From contig JAOACS010000021.1 in assembly GCA_026417655.1 (NCBI GenBank), positions 186,001-250,000 on the forward strand: a stretch of 64,000 nt of DNA, read 5' to 3'. Within the stretch, counting starts at the first letter, position 1. Every line of letters starts with the position of its first letter. This document shows positions 55,056-63,780 of the stretch, in pieces. The notes beneath the pieces were generated by a model. The model did not search any database, was not told the origin of the DNA, and saw only the letters and a program-made list of their open reading frames with translations. This DNA comes from Syntrophobacterales bacterium (lineage in GTDB: Bacteria > Desulfobacterota > Syntrophobacteria > Syntrophobacterales > Thermodesulforhabdaceae). The translations under genes were made by a program, and so were the position numbers.

Positions 55056-56425
55056 GAACCGAATTTCTCCACAATGGCAGCGTACTCCTCAAAGCCCTTA
55101 CGCCCCATCAACCCATAGGTCATAAGCTTCGAAAGCTCAACGCCGGGTTGATCAAAGGGATTTATTCCGTAAAGCCCTCCCATAAATGCAGTCTGCAGCT
55201 CAAACATAAAAAAGGCTTGACCCAGCGTAAAGGCGTTTAAGACGGGAAACCACAGGGTCATATTGGGACGACCAGCCTCTGCAAGAGCACAGGCAGTAGC
55301 TCGTTGTTCAGCATGGAATAATTCCCCCAAAGTATGTCCCCCAAGGTATTCCAGGGAACCCACACTTTCTTCCAAAGAAGGAATCTCCACATCCCTTTCC
55401 CATGACTTTACCCCTAGAAATATTATTACCTTATCGTTGGGCCCTTCTCTGTAAAGTTGAAGTTGGGAGTGTTGATCCGTAACTCCTAGAGCCTTTATCG
55501 GTGTTATACCTACCGACGTCCCATCGGCTCGCTTCTTGCCAAGACTTTCGGCAATGAGTTGTCTTATCCAGTCCGAAAGAGGGTATAGGGCATCTGAATA
55601 GGCCCAGTAAACATGGATAGGCTTTTTCTTTTCCGAATCGAAAATGAACTGATATAGACCCATCTTTACGGAAGGATTGTCCATGAAATGGTTGTCCCCT
55701 GCCCTTTTTGCGGCCCACACTGCTCCCTGCCATAGCATCTCTATATCGACGCCAACACATAGGGCTGGAACAAGCCCTACAGGAGACAAAACCGAAAATC
55801 GCCCTCCCAAAAGTGGGGGCACTGAACAGGAAGGAATATCTGTGGAACGGGCTATACTTCTAAGGATACCCTTTTCAGGATCGGTAATGACAATGACCTG
55901 ATCTCTAACCGAAGAAGCTCCAAGCTTCTTCTTTATTCTATCTAGGACTATTAAAAACTGGCTCATGGTTTCAGCAGTAGTTCCGGATTTACTGATAGCT
56001 ATAACAAGGGTTCTCTCCCAATTAATCATATCTAAGAGGGATAAAAAGGTTACGGGATCAATGTTGTCCATTATAAATAAGCGAGGTTTTGCCTCAAGAT
56101 TATGAAATGGATGCCGCAGAGCCCGAAAAATTGCCATAGCCCCTAGGGCAGACCCCCCTATACCAAGCAAGATAACATTTTCCCAATCTTTTTTCCGAAC
56201 TACCTGCTCTATGTTTCGAATCTCAGCCAACACTAAATCGTTTTCTAAGATATTCCAGAAGGCCAGCTGCGATCGTTCCTTATCCTCGATAAGTTTTTTC
56301 CATACCTTCTCAGCCTGATTAGAATACTTCTCCAACTCCTCTTTACTTACTCCGTGATCCTTACCGATCACTTGAGAATCGAAAAATGACCAATCAAACT
56401 CAAGGCTTACTGCTGACTGATGCAT
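55043..56425 (-). CDS. pgi: Glucose-6-phosphate isomerase
   Basis: It interconverts glucose 6-phosphate and fructose 6-phosphate. The 460-residue protein belongs to the shorter bacterial type: GIGGSALGA near 89-97, SKSGTTAE near 142-149, a GGRFSVLSPVGL segment near 207-218 and the conserved QHSQLQLYREGP. ATG 56425 has AAAGGAG six bases upstream and overlaps the rarA gene by 26 bases, so translation is likely coupled. Confidence 0.95.
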   Translation of the reverse strand: MHQSAVSLEFDWSFFDSQVIGKDHGVSKEELEKYSNQAEKVWKKLIEDKERSQLAFWNILENDLVLAEIRNIEQVVRKKDWENVILLGIGGSALGAMAIFRALRHPFHNLEAKPRLFIMDNIDPVTFLSLLDMINWERTLVIAISKSGTTAETMSQFLIVLDRIKKKLGASSVRDQVIVITDPEKGILRSIARSTDIPSCSVPPLLGGRFSVLSPVGLVPALCVGVDIEMLWQGAVWAAKRAGDNHFMDNPSVKMGLYQFIFDSEKKKPIHVYWAYSDALYPLSDWIRQLIAESLGKKRADGTSVGITPIKALGVTDQHSQLQLYREGPNDKVIIFLGVKSWERDVEIPSLEESVGSLEYLGGHTLGELFHAEQRATACALAEAGRPNMTLWFPVLNAFTLGQAFFMFELQTAFMGGLYGINPFDQPGVELSKLMTYGLMGRKGFEEYAAIVEKFGSWKR

Positions 56426-57758
56426 CAGGGTCTCCTTTCCTCAATTGATTCAAAATGGCCTTAACTCTTTTCCTTCGCTCCGAAAGAATCCTACTCCACT
56501 TCCCCTCCCAACCACGATCTGTAGGATTGTAAAAAGTGGTATCCTCCCACCCCTGGGGCATATAACTTTCTGGAACCCAACCATCTGGATAATTGTGGGG
56601 ATATTTATAGTCTTTCCCGAAGCCTAGCTTTTTCATAAGATCGGTTGGAGCATTCCTGAGATGTAAGGGAACAGGGAAAGAGCCGGTCTGAGCGGCGAAA
56701 CTCCTAGACTTACCAAAGGCTTTATAGACACTATTACTTTTCGGAGCGAGAGACAGATAGACAACAGCATGAGCTATTGCAAGATCTCCTTCAGGACTTC
56801 CCATAATCTCGTAGGCTCGGAAGGCAGAAACCGCCTCTACTAAAGCGAAGGGGTCTGCAAGCCCTACATCCTCGCAGGCCACCTGAATTATGCGGCGCAT
56901 TATGTAGAGGGGATCTTCTCCAGCTTCAAGCATTCTAGAAAGCCAGTATAAGGCAGCATCGGGATCGCTTCCCCTAATGCTTTTGTGTAGGGCAGATATA
57001 AGATCATAGTGCTGATCACCAGACCGATCATAACGAATGACCGGCTTTTGCATGGTATCTTTAACGGCCTCTCTATCAATTAGTCTAAAACCCTTCTTGG
57101 GATCGGGTGAAGTGGTCAAAACTACAGCTTCCAGGGTATTAAGAAGCCGCCTTCCATCACCTCCAGACCACTGAATTAAAAGTTCCTTTGCATCTTCGGT
57201 GATTTCTACAGGGTATAGACCAAGACCCCGTTCCTTATCACTAAGAGCCCTTTCCATAATGGTTAGAAGATTTTCCCTGGAAAGAGGGCGTAGGATAATC
57301 ACATGGACTCTAGAAAGAAGGGGAGTATTTATTTCAAAAGACGGGTTTTCAGTCGTAGCTCCGATAAGTCTAAATAGACCCGTTTCTACGTAAGGAAGCA
57401 AAACATCTTGCTGAGCTTTGTTTAATCTGTGGATTTCATCAATAAAGAGCCAGGAAGGAAGGCTTTTGGTTTTCCACATTCTCTCCGCTTCATCTGCCAC
57501 CCTGCGAATCTCTTGAACTCCAGATGTTACCGCAGAAAAGCACACAAACTGCCCGTTACAGTGTTTTACAATCAGTCTGGCTAGAGTGGTCTTACCTGAA
57601 CCGGCTGGTCCCCAAAGTATAATGGACGGAAATTCACCCTTTTGAAAGAATCTCCATAGGATCTTACCTGGAGCTAGAAGATGTTCCTGTCCTACGAATT
57701 CTTCAATACACCTTGGACGCATTCTTTCAGCAAGCGGCTCTCTTACACTGAAATCCAT
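56400..57758 (-). CDS. rarA: AAA+ ATPase RarA/MgsA (replication-associated recombination protein)
   Basis: RarA is a clamp-loader-like AAA+ protein acting at stalled forks. The 452-residue protein has AERMRPRCIEEFVGQEHLL near 10-28, Walker A GPAGSGKT near 50-57, DEIHRLNKAQQD near 105-116 and the sensor regions and MgsA tetramer domain at the C-terminus. The start was moved from TTG 57818, which lies in the promoter's -35, to ATG 57758, about 25 bases past the predicted transcript start; MDFSVREPLAERMRP matches the family N-terminus. Confidence 0.92.
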   Translation of the reverse strand: MDFSVREPLAERMRPRCIEEFVGQEHLLAPGKILWRFFQKGEFPSIILWGPAGSGKTTLARLIVKHCNGQFVCFSAVTSGVQEIRRVADEAERMWKTKSLPSWLFIDEIHRLNKAQQDVLLPYVETGLFRLIGATTENPSFEINTPLLSRVHVIILRPLSRENLLTIMERALSDKERGLGLYPVEITEDAKELLIQWSGGDGRRLLNTLEAVVLTTSPDPKKGFRLIDREAVKDTMQKPVIRYDRSGDQHYDLISALHKSIRGSDPDAALYWLSRMLEAGEDPLYIMRRIIQVACEDVGLADPFALVEAVSAFRAYEIMGSPEGDLAIAHAVVYLSLAPKSNSVYKAFGKSRSFAAQTGSFPVPLHLRNAPTDLMKKLGFGKDYKYPHNYPDGWVPESYMPQGWEDTTFYNPTDRGWEGKWSRILSERRKRVKAILNQLRKGDPDASVSSKP

Positions 57759-57789
57759 CTCTTTAGATGCCCCTGTTGACTTCAAAAAA

Positions 57790-57818
57790 ATTATAGCTTT
57801 CCAGACACTTATGGTCAA
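57790..57818 (-). promoter_or_regulatory. Near-consensus sigma-70 promoter for rarA-pgi-kinase
   Basis: On the minus strand TTGACC (57818-57813) and TATAAT (57795-57790) are exactly 17 bases apart, five and six matches of six. It is the best classical promoter seen in the window and predicts initiation near 57783. Confidence 0.8.
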
Positions 57819-57866
57819 AACCTACTTGAAAGATCGAGTCTTCGCCCAATCCTTATTTGGACATTC

Positions 57867-58508
57867 TTAGGGATAGATATAAACAGGCGTTCCTACTCTA
57901 ACCATTTCAAATAGTTCATCTATATCGGAATTATATAAAGCTATGCAGCCTTCGGTCCAGTCAGAGTGGGCTCCTCCTCCATGTATAAATATATAACCTC
58001 CAAGAGGTGTATCCCATGGAGGAGTATCGTAACCCCTGTGAGCATTCTCTATTCTCCTATAGTCACTTACAGAGATTAATCCGTTCATCAAGGCTCTTTC
58101 AGCATGGACTATTGAAGGGTAACTCAAGCCTATGGATTTATAAAACTTGCTCCTTTCGTTCTTCTTGCATACGTAAAACATGCCTTCGGGGGTTTTGCCA
58201 TCACCTTCTCTTTCTTTGTCACCCTGGGGATTCTTACCTAGACCTATAGGATAATCTCTTACAATGGTATCTCCGTCAAAGACATACATCCGACGCTTAG
58301 ATTTATAGACAAAAATCTTTGGATCCTTCACCATGGAGGCCGGACGGAGATAATCGAACTTAAGCTCAACCTTTTGGGGCACAATAGGACCTTCTATCTT
58401 AGTTTCTTTTGGAGAAGATGAAAATAAAGAGCAACCATGAAAAATCGTGAAAAGGAGTAAAGATATACCTATACTTATTAACCCTCTTATCACAAACCCC
58501 ACCTCCAA
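57867..58508 (-). CDS. L,D-transpeptidase-family (YafK-like) lipoprotein
   Basis: The 213-residue product has a signal-type N-terminus that ends in FHGC (possible lipobox, Cys26), then a YkuD catalytic domain at about 63-213 with His176 in IHGGG and Cys188 in TEGCIAL. The usual S-x-G-C-x-R motif has T in place of S and A in place of R, like YafK/DpaA proteins that act on cross-links or lipoprotein anchoring rather than classical transpeptidases. It follows pilQ by seven bases and should be co-transcribed with pilMNOQ. Confidence 0.85.
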   Translation of the reverse strand: MEVGFVIRGLISIGISLLLFTIFHGCSLFSSSPKETKIEGPIVPQKVELKFDYLRPASMVKDPKIFVYKSKRRMYVFDGDTIVRDYPIGLGKNPQGDKEREGDGKTPEGMFYVCKKNERSKFYKSIGLSYPSIVHAERALMNGLISVSDYRRIENAHRGYDTPPWDTPLGGYIFIHGGGAHSDWTEGCIALYNSDIDELFEMVRVGTPVYIYP

Positions 58509-58515
58509 TAGACGA

Positions 58516-60342
58516 TTACTGCGCCGAAAGTTGAATCTGCGGAAGTTCTATAATCTTTGGGCGAATAAAAATCAACAACTCATTCTTTTCAACTTTCGTG
58601 TCCCTACTCTTGAAAAGGTTTCCAAGAACTGGAATCTTGGATATCCCCGGAGTCGAGCTCTGAGAAACACTTAATGACTCTTCCAATACCCCGCCTAAAA
58701 CCACAATCGACCCATCATCCACAAGAATCCTTGTTGTCACTGTTCTCTTCTTTATCGAAGGCTCACCCTTGGCTGACATTACAGAAAAATCTGGATCCGA
58801 CTTTTCCACAGAAAGATTGAGCAGAACTCGCTTATCGGGTGTAACGGTCGGTGTAACATTAAGCTCCAGCTTGGCTTCCTTAAATTCTGTCGTAGGTTCC
58901 TGATCCTTTCCCTGAACGGTATAGGGGATTTCGAGTCCCTGACTTATCTTAGCCTCTTGGTTGTTAAGTGTATGGACCTTAGGGGACGAAACAAGCTTCG
59001 CTATACCTTTCCTTTCTCCTAACTTTAGGCTCATATCTATGGAAAATAGGTCCCTCCCCCTAAGAAGATCCCATCCAAAACCAAGCAAAGAACTTAAGGG
59101 AGCACTAGTAGTCTGAGGAGTATTGTTTATAGCAAAACGAGGATTGTAAGAGGTTGCCCTATTTCCTGGGTTCGCTGGATCAAAGTCCGTAGAACCTATG
59201 TTTTGATAGTTAAAACCCCAGTCGATACCTAAGGATCTAGCAAAGTTCGAAGTGGCTGTTACGACTCTTGCCTCAAGTAACACCTGTAGAAGTGGTTTAT
59301 CAAGCATTGAAATAAGCCTTTTAGCATCTTCTATGCGAGGTCTATAGTCCGTATAGATTAATGTCCTAGTTCTAGGATCCAGCTCCAGCTTTCCATCAGC
59401 ACTTTTTATCGCGTTTTCGATCTGTTTTTTAATTACCTCCATATCGGCATAATTAACCGTCAAATAATGCGTCTCAAGAACACCCATGTTTTTTTTGGAT
59501 CTCTCTAAGCTCATTTGTTCTTCAATAAGTTTTTTCTTCGCTTCGATTAGTGACATATGCTCTTCAATTTCCTTACGTAGCTTTTCCTTCCTCGCAACAC
59601 GAATAATATTTCCACTTTGCTCCATTCCCAAATTATTTACCCTGAAAATCATATCCAGCACTTGATCCCACGGAACCTGTTCCACCTTTAGGGTTATCTT
59701 GCCCGTTACTTCGGGATCCACAACAATGTTCATACCTGTAATATCGGCAATTAACCGGATAACATTTTTTACGTCAGCATCCACAAGGTCTAAACTTATA
59801 GGTTTACCGGTGTATACCCTTGTTTGCTCGGAAATCCCCTCGAAGGGCATGGTAAGTTCAGGAGAAGGAATAGTTTGCTCTTTGGCCATCGTAGGAATAA
59901 CATGTTTATCGGGTCCAGATGACAGGGTCCTAGAACTTAAATTATACGACGTCCTATCTGGGTATATTCTAATGTGGACCGTATTACCATCTTTATTAAC
60001 AGTGAAACCACGCCAGGGATATTGGGGTTCTCCCGTAATAAGGATACCGGTCTTACTCTTCTTCAAAACAACTCTTTTAAGATAACTAGACTGAAGGGGA
60101 ATAGAAGCCGTTGAGGTCTCCATATCCACCCCCTCCAGCAAAATACCTATCTGAGATCCGTTGTTCCTATCTAGAACTTTACAATCTTTTACAGGACTAT
60201 TGGTTTCTACTTTAAGAACAAAGGCCTCCTTCTCATCCACTCCCTGTAACCTCAGGATAGCAGCTATCACATTTGACCAGAATAGAAAAACAATCACAAG
60301 ACCACTTAACAAGATATAAAACTCTTTCCTATATTTTCCCAT
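58516..60342 (-). CDS. pilQ: Type IV pilus secretin PilQ
   Basis: PilQ forms the outer-membrane channel for the pilus. The 608-residue precursor has an N-terminal membrane-like signal (about 8-30), an AMIN-like domain (about 35-125), the secretin/TonB short N domain near 185-250, a charged coiled linker, a NolW-like domain (about 290-365) and the secretin barrel with VPWDQVLD and the late VVLGGVLEES region. ATG 60342 follows GGGGAG by six bases; the longer GTG at 60366 would overlap pilO. No pilP gene separates it from pilO. Confidence 0.92.
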   Translation of the reverse strand: MGKYRKEFYILLSGLVIVFLFWSNVIAAILRLQGVDEKEAFVLKVETNSPVKDCKVLDRNNGSQIGILLEGVDMETSTASIPLQSSYLKRVVLKKSKTGILITGEPQYPWRGFTVNKDGNTVHIRIYPDRTSYNLSSRTLSSGPDKHVIPTMAKEQTIPSPELTMPFEGISEQTRVYTGKPISLDLVDADVKNVIRLIADITGMNIVVDPEVTGKITLKVEQVPWDQVLDMIFRVNNLGMEQSGNIIRVARKEKLRKEIEEHMSLIEAKKKLIEEQMSLERSKKNMGVLETHYLTVNYADMEVIKKQIENAIKSADGKLELDPRTRTLIYTDYRPRIEDAKRLISMLDKPLLQVLLEARVVTATSNFARSLGIDWGFNYQNIGSTDFDPANPGNRATSYNPRFAINNTPQTTSAPLSSLLGFGWDLLRGRDLFSIDMSLKLGERKGIAKLVSSPKVHTLNNQEAKISQGLEIPYTVQGKDQEPTTEFKEAKLELNVTPTVTPDKRVLLNLSVEKSDPDFSVMSAKGEPSIKKRTVTTRILVDDGSIVVLGGVLEESLSVSQSSTPGISKIPVLGNLFKSRDTKVEKNELLIFIRPKIIELPQIQLSAQ

Positions 60343-60365
60343 AGATCTCTCCCCCAAGCCTTTCA

Positions 60366-61025
60366 CTATTTCTTCTTCTTGTCCTTGGGTTCTTCCGGTG
60401 GTTTTTCAACATACCTATATGTTTCAATAACGCAACTTACGTGAACTTCCCCTATTTGCCTATCCTTCTCACCCTTTACAGAACGCATATCAAATCCTCT
60501 AACTTTGATAACCCGATCGAGGCGAGAAAGCTCGTCGAAAAATATACCCATCTTCTCGTAATCTCCTACCATCTCTAGTTGGACTGGTATTGCCGAGTGA
60601 AACTCCCTAAGCTCCTCATTTCTAGGCTCAAAAAGGATAAGCTGCTTCAATCCGACTTTACTACCAAGTCCAGAAACGTTCTCAAGAATGGAAGGGATTT
60701 CACGGGCATCAGGAAGTTTTGCCACTAACTCCCGAAGTTTTGTCTCTGCTTCGTTTAATTGTTTTTCAAATTCCTTCGACATCCTTTCGGTTTTCTTTAG
60801 CTGCTCTAATCTTTTCTTAGCTTCTTCTATTTCCTTTTTCAGTGTAGAAATATTTGAGCTGTTCTCCTGATATATGAAGTACCAGAAAGCTCCACATATA
60901 ATGACTACAGTTAACACCAAAATAAGGATTTTACTCTTCTTATCGAGAGTCTTCAACCTACCTTCAATAATTTCCCTTTGTTTAGCAAATTCTTCCTTAA
61001 TCTTAATACCTTTTATAATCTTCAT
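60366..61025 (-). CDS. pilO: Type IV pilus inner-membrane assembly protein PilO
   Basis: PilO dimerises with PilN and spans the periplasm. The 219 residues have one N-terminal membrane helix (about 33-50), a long coiled coil (about 55-105, KKEIEEAKKRLEQL onward), then a ferredoxin-like periplasmic domain (about 115-205: PVQLEMVGDYEKMGIFFDELSRL) and a Lys-rich C-terminus. GAGGGC precedes the ATG. Its stop lies 24 bases before the pilQ ATG. Confidence 0.92.
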   Translation of the reverse strand: MKIIKGIKIKEEFAKQREIIEGRLKTLDKKSKILILVLTVVIICGAFWYFIYQENSSNISTLKKEIEEAKKRLEQLKKTERMSKEFEKQLNEAETKLRELVAKLPDAREIPSILENVSGLGSKVGLKQLILFEPRNEELREFHSAIPVQLEMVGDYEKMGIFFDELSRLDRVIKVRGFDMRSVKGEKDRQIGEVHVSCVIETYRYVEKPPEEPKDKKKK

Positions 61026-61047
61026 AATGTGCCCTCAGAGATAAAAC

Positions 61048-61641
61048 TCACTTTGACTTTTCCTGATTTTTAATGATAGACTCAACCTGTGAGAAGCTAT
61101 TATATTTAAAGTTCAATTCGAATCTACGCAAGACATGCCCAAAATACTCCTCTGACCTCGTTCTTACTAAGTTTGTGCCTTCTTTAGGCACAAAATAGGT
61201 CGATTCAAGGTTTCTCATAAACTCTACGATCTTCTCATTGCTCTTGGCCACTCCCATTATCGCAACATCTCCTCCAGAAAACCTTACCTCCTCAAACCAC
61301 ATACTGTCCTCAGGAACAGTTAATGCCAAAAGGGCTAGCAGTCTCACCACATTATCCCGATCGGCGATAAGTGAAGCTATTACCTCGGATCTTTTCTTTA
61401 CATCATTCAATTTGGTTTGTAACTCTCTAATGATTTTTTCATATTTCTCATAGATCTTTATTTCAGTTTCAAGGCGAGCTTTTTCCATGGAAAGTTTTTC
61501 TAACTCTTTCTTTTGAAATACCCAGATAGTGCTCACCCCAGCAATGATTACAAAAACCACAGCGATATATAACCAAAACTGCCACATTAAACCCCTTGGC
61601 TTTACAACCCTTTTCTTACGAAGGAGATTTAAACGAATCAT
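61048..61641 (-). CDS. pilN: Type IV pilus inner-membrane assembly protein PilN
   Basis: PilN binds PilM by its short cytosolic N-terminus and dimerises with PilO. The 197 residues start MIRLNLLRKKR, the INLL-type PilM-binding motif, followed by a membrane helix (about 23-43), a coiled coil (about 48-85) and a periplasmic ferredoxin-like fold. ATG 61641 with AGAGGA seven bases upstream was chosen over the longer frame that starts in pilM. Confidence 0.93.
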   Translation of the reverse strand: MIRLNLLRKKRVVKPRGLMWQFWLYIAVVFVIIAGVSTIWVFQKKELEKLSMEKARLETEIKIYEKYEKIIRELQTKLNDVKKRSEVIASLIADRDNVVRLLALLALTVPEDSMWFEEVRFSGGDVAIMGVAKSNEKIVEFMRNLESTYFVPKEGTNLVRTRSEEYFGHVLRRFELNFKYNSFSQVESIIKNQEKSK

Positions 61642-61643
61642 TT

Positions 61644-62720
61644 TTACTTCCTCTCTTCTTCTCTCATGGCTAACCCAAAACATATGGCCATTTGAGGCCC
61701 TATAGCCTTAGCGTATTCAGGGTCTATATGGGGCAGAATCTTTATTTTTTTACTGGCAAGAGGGTTAAAGATAAAAACAGGACTACCAAGATTCTTCTCA
61801 AGATAAAGTTCTATGCCTGAGGATCTAGCAATCCCCCCACTGAGAAATACTCGCTGAACCCCTTTTGGTTGATTCAAGGCATGAAAATAGTCCAAAATAT
61901 TTTTTAGCTCTGCAGAAATCTGATCTATAAAAAATTCAATCATAGCTTTCATGTCACCATCAAGACCTCCTAGAGAAGAAGGATCAATTGAGCCAGTGGC
62001 AAATCCATAGGCCTTTTCAATGGAAATATCGAATTTACTAGAAAGTTGAAACACCAGCTCATTTGACCCGATAATAAAAGACCTAGCAAGACTGGGAACC
62101 CCATCGTCAATTATAATACAAATAGTTTTGGACGCTCCAATATTTACAAGTGCCACTGTCTCATTAGAGGGTATACCCTCCGTTGCTTCAAAGGCATTGA
62201 ATAGAGCAAAATAATCGACATCGACCAATCTCAAATCAAGTCCCGCTAGTGCGATGAGCTTCTCATAATCATAAACTATTCCACGCCTCGTATAGGCAAT
62301 TAAGACTTTAGTTGTGTTATCCTCTCGGTTTTCCGAAAGGATATCAATACCATAAAATACCTCATCGGGAGCATAGGTAATGAAATTTCTAATATTGGCG
62401 TCAATATAAGGAGACACTGCAGATCGTTTCATATAAGGGATTTTTGGTATTTCAATCATTACTTCGTTACCCGGGATAGTTATAGCCAACCCCTTTTCTT
62501 TAAGACCAAGATTTTGCCAGAGCTTTGAAATAGTATTAGCTAGTGCCTTAATATCAGCTATATGGGGACCATCAAAGGATCCTAAGGGGCACTGGGCTAT
62601 GCCAATATTTTGTAACGTCAAACTACCTTTTGATTGTTTAAGCTGAAGAACCTTTACGGCATGAGATCCTATGTCTAGTCCCACAAGTAACTTCTTCCTT
62701 CCCATGCTAAGAAAGGCCAT
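61644..62720 (-). CDS. pilM: Type IV pilus actin-like ATPase PilM
   Basis: PilM is a cytoplasmic FtsA-like protein that scaffolds PilN. The 358-residue protein has GLDIGSHAVKV near 14-24 (phosphate 1), a PilM/SHS2-like insertion, IGASKT near 175-180 and a late SGGIARSSGIE (adenosine) motif. ATG 62720 is preferred because GAGGTG stands six bases before it. It is the first gene of pilMNOQ. Confidence 0.93.
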   Translation of the reverse strand: MAFLSMGRKKLLVGLDIGSHAVKVLQLKQSKGSLTLQNIGIAQCPLGSFDGPHIADIKALANTISKLWQNLGLKEKGLAITIPGNEVMIEIPKIPYMKRSAVSPYIDANIRNFITYAPDEVFYGIDILSENREDNTTKVLIAYTRRGIVYDYEKLIALAGLDLRLVDVDYFALFNAFEATEGIPSNETVALVNIGASKTICIIIDDGVPSLARSFIIGSNELVFQLSSKFDISIEKAYGFATGSIDPSSLGGLDGDMKAMIEFFIDQISAELKNILDYFHALNQPKGVQRVFLSGGIARSSGIELYLEKNLGSPVFIFNPLASKKIKILPHIDPEYAKAIGPQMAICFGLAMREEERK

Positions 62721-62763
62721 CCTCATCACCTCTTAATTTTTTTTATAGATCTTTGATGCCCCA

Positions 62764-62794
62764 AACTTGCAAGTTGCCTGATAGTTCATATATA
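62764..62794 (+). promoter_or_regulatory. Candidate lepB promoter overlapping a 12-bp palindrome
   Basis: TTGCAA (62767-62772) and TATATA (62789-62794) are 16 bases apart, each with four matches of six. The -35 lies in the centre of a perfect 12-bp palindrome AACTTGCAAGTT (62764-62775), between divergent pilM and lepB, so a dimeric regulator could block or recruit polymerase here. Confidence 0.35.
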
Positions 62795-62837
62795 CTTCTA
62801 CTCCTTAAAAATCAAAACAAATTAGGAGTTTCTATCT

Positions 62838-63494
62838 ATGGAAGAACAGACTCAGACAAAGAAAACAGCTAAATCGATCGCTTTGGAATATATCAAATCT
62901 ATAATTATAGCCCTTATTCTCGCATTCCTCATTAGAACATTCATTATTCAGGCATTCAAGATCCCTTCAGGATCAATGATTCCAACCCTTCTTGTCGGTG
63001 ACCACATATTGGTGACCAAATTTACCTATAATGTTAAACTTCCCATCGTAGATATAACAATTTGGCATCGGCAGTCTCCCAAAAGAGGAGACATCATTGT
63101 CTTCAAATATCCCCTAGATCCAGACAAAGATTTCATAAAACGTGTTATTGGAACTCCAGGCGACGAAGTTGTTATAAAAAACAAACAAGTCTATGTTAAC
63201 GGACAAGAACTCAAGGAGCCTTATGTACAATATACAGATCCTCGAATCGTTCCTGCAGAATTAAGTCCCAGAGATAATCTTGGCCCCATAAGAGTTCCTC
63301 CCCACAGCCTATTTGTCATGGGAGACAACCGAGATGAGAGTTACGATAGTCGTTTCTGGAAATTCGTAGACGTCTCTGCCGTAAGAGGTAAGGCCTTCAT
63401 AATATATTGGTCGTGGAACCCAAAGGGTAACTTTTCCTTAAACCCAAAGGATTCCTTCTTAAGATGGGACAGGATTGGAAACATTATTAGGTAG
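62838..63494 (+). CDS. lepB: Type I signal peptidase
   Basis: It removes signal peptides at the outer face of the inner membrane. The 218-residue protein has one N-terminal membrane helix (about 17-38), the nucleophile Ser46 in PSGSM, the general base Lys100 in DFIKRVIG, and the GDNRDESYDSRFW box near the end. TTAGGAG precedes the ATG. The gene ends overlapping the convergent sdhE-like gene by eight bases. Confidence 0.95.
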   Translation: MEEQTQTKKTAKSIALEYIKSIIIALILAFLIRTFIIQAFKIPSGSMIPTLLVGDHILVTKFTYNVKLPIVDITIWHRQSPKRGDIIVFKYPLDPDKDFIKRVIGTPGDEVVIKNKQVYVNGQELKEPYVQYTDPRIVPAELSPRDNLGPIRVPPHSLFVMGDNRDESYDSRFWKFVDVSAVRGKAFIIYWSWNPKGNFSLNPKDSFLRWDRIGNIIR

Positions 63495-63780
63495 AGTCTT
63501 TCCTCCATGCGTCTCGAATTAACCTTATAAACTCTATCCATTCACTCGAAGCAACCTCCCTTTTCCCAAGTATCATCTCTAGGAGATCTAGATCATCCAT
63601 TTCAAGAAATCTTTCAAGCTCCTTTAGTCTCTCGTAACTTAGAGTCTCGCCGTAGCAACGCCAAAACTTAACCAAAAGGGTTTCTAGTTCTAGGTTCGCT
63701 CGTCTTGCCACGTGATAAGCTATCTTTTTCTTAAGAATCAATAGTCTATTGTTTTCATCGGACACCATAATAGAATCCAT
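63487..63780 (-). CDS. SdhE-family flavin attachment factor, variant motif
   Basis: A 97-residue helical protein that matches the SdhE/Sdh5 pattern: a basic RRANLELE segment at 26-33, where the flavinylation motif RGxxE would be, then LSYERLKELERFLEMDDLDLLEMILG, equivalent to the conserved DDEK...LLE-DD-DL-W/L box. SdhE promotes covalent FAD attachment to succinate dehydrogenase or fumarate reductase. Here the motif reads RAxxE, with Gly replaced by Ala28. Its ATG overlaps the upstream stop codon (TGATG). No sdh genes are in the window. Confidence 0.7.
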   Translation of the reverse strand: MDSIMVSDENNRLLILKKKIAYHVARRANLELETLLVKFWRCYGETLSYERLKELERFLEMDDLDLLEMILGKREVASSEWIEFIRLIRDAWRKDST

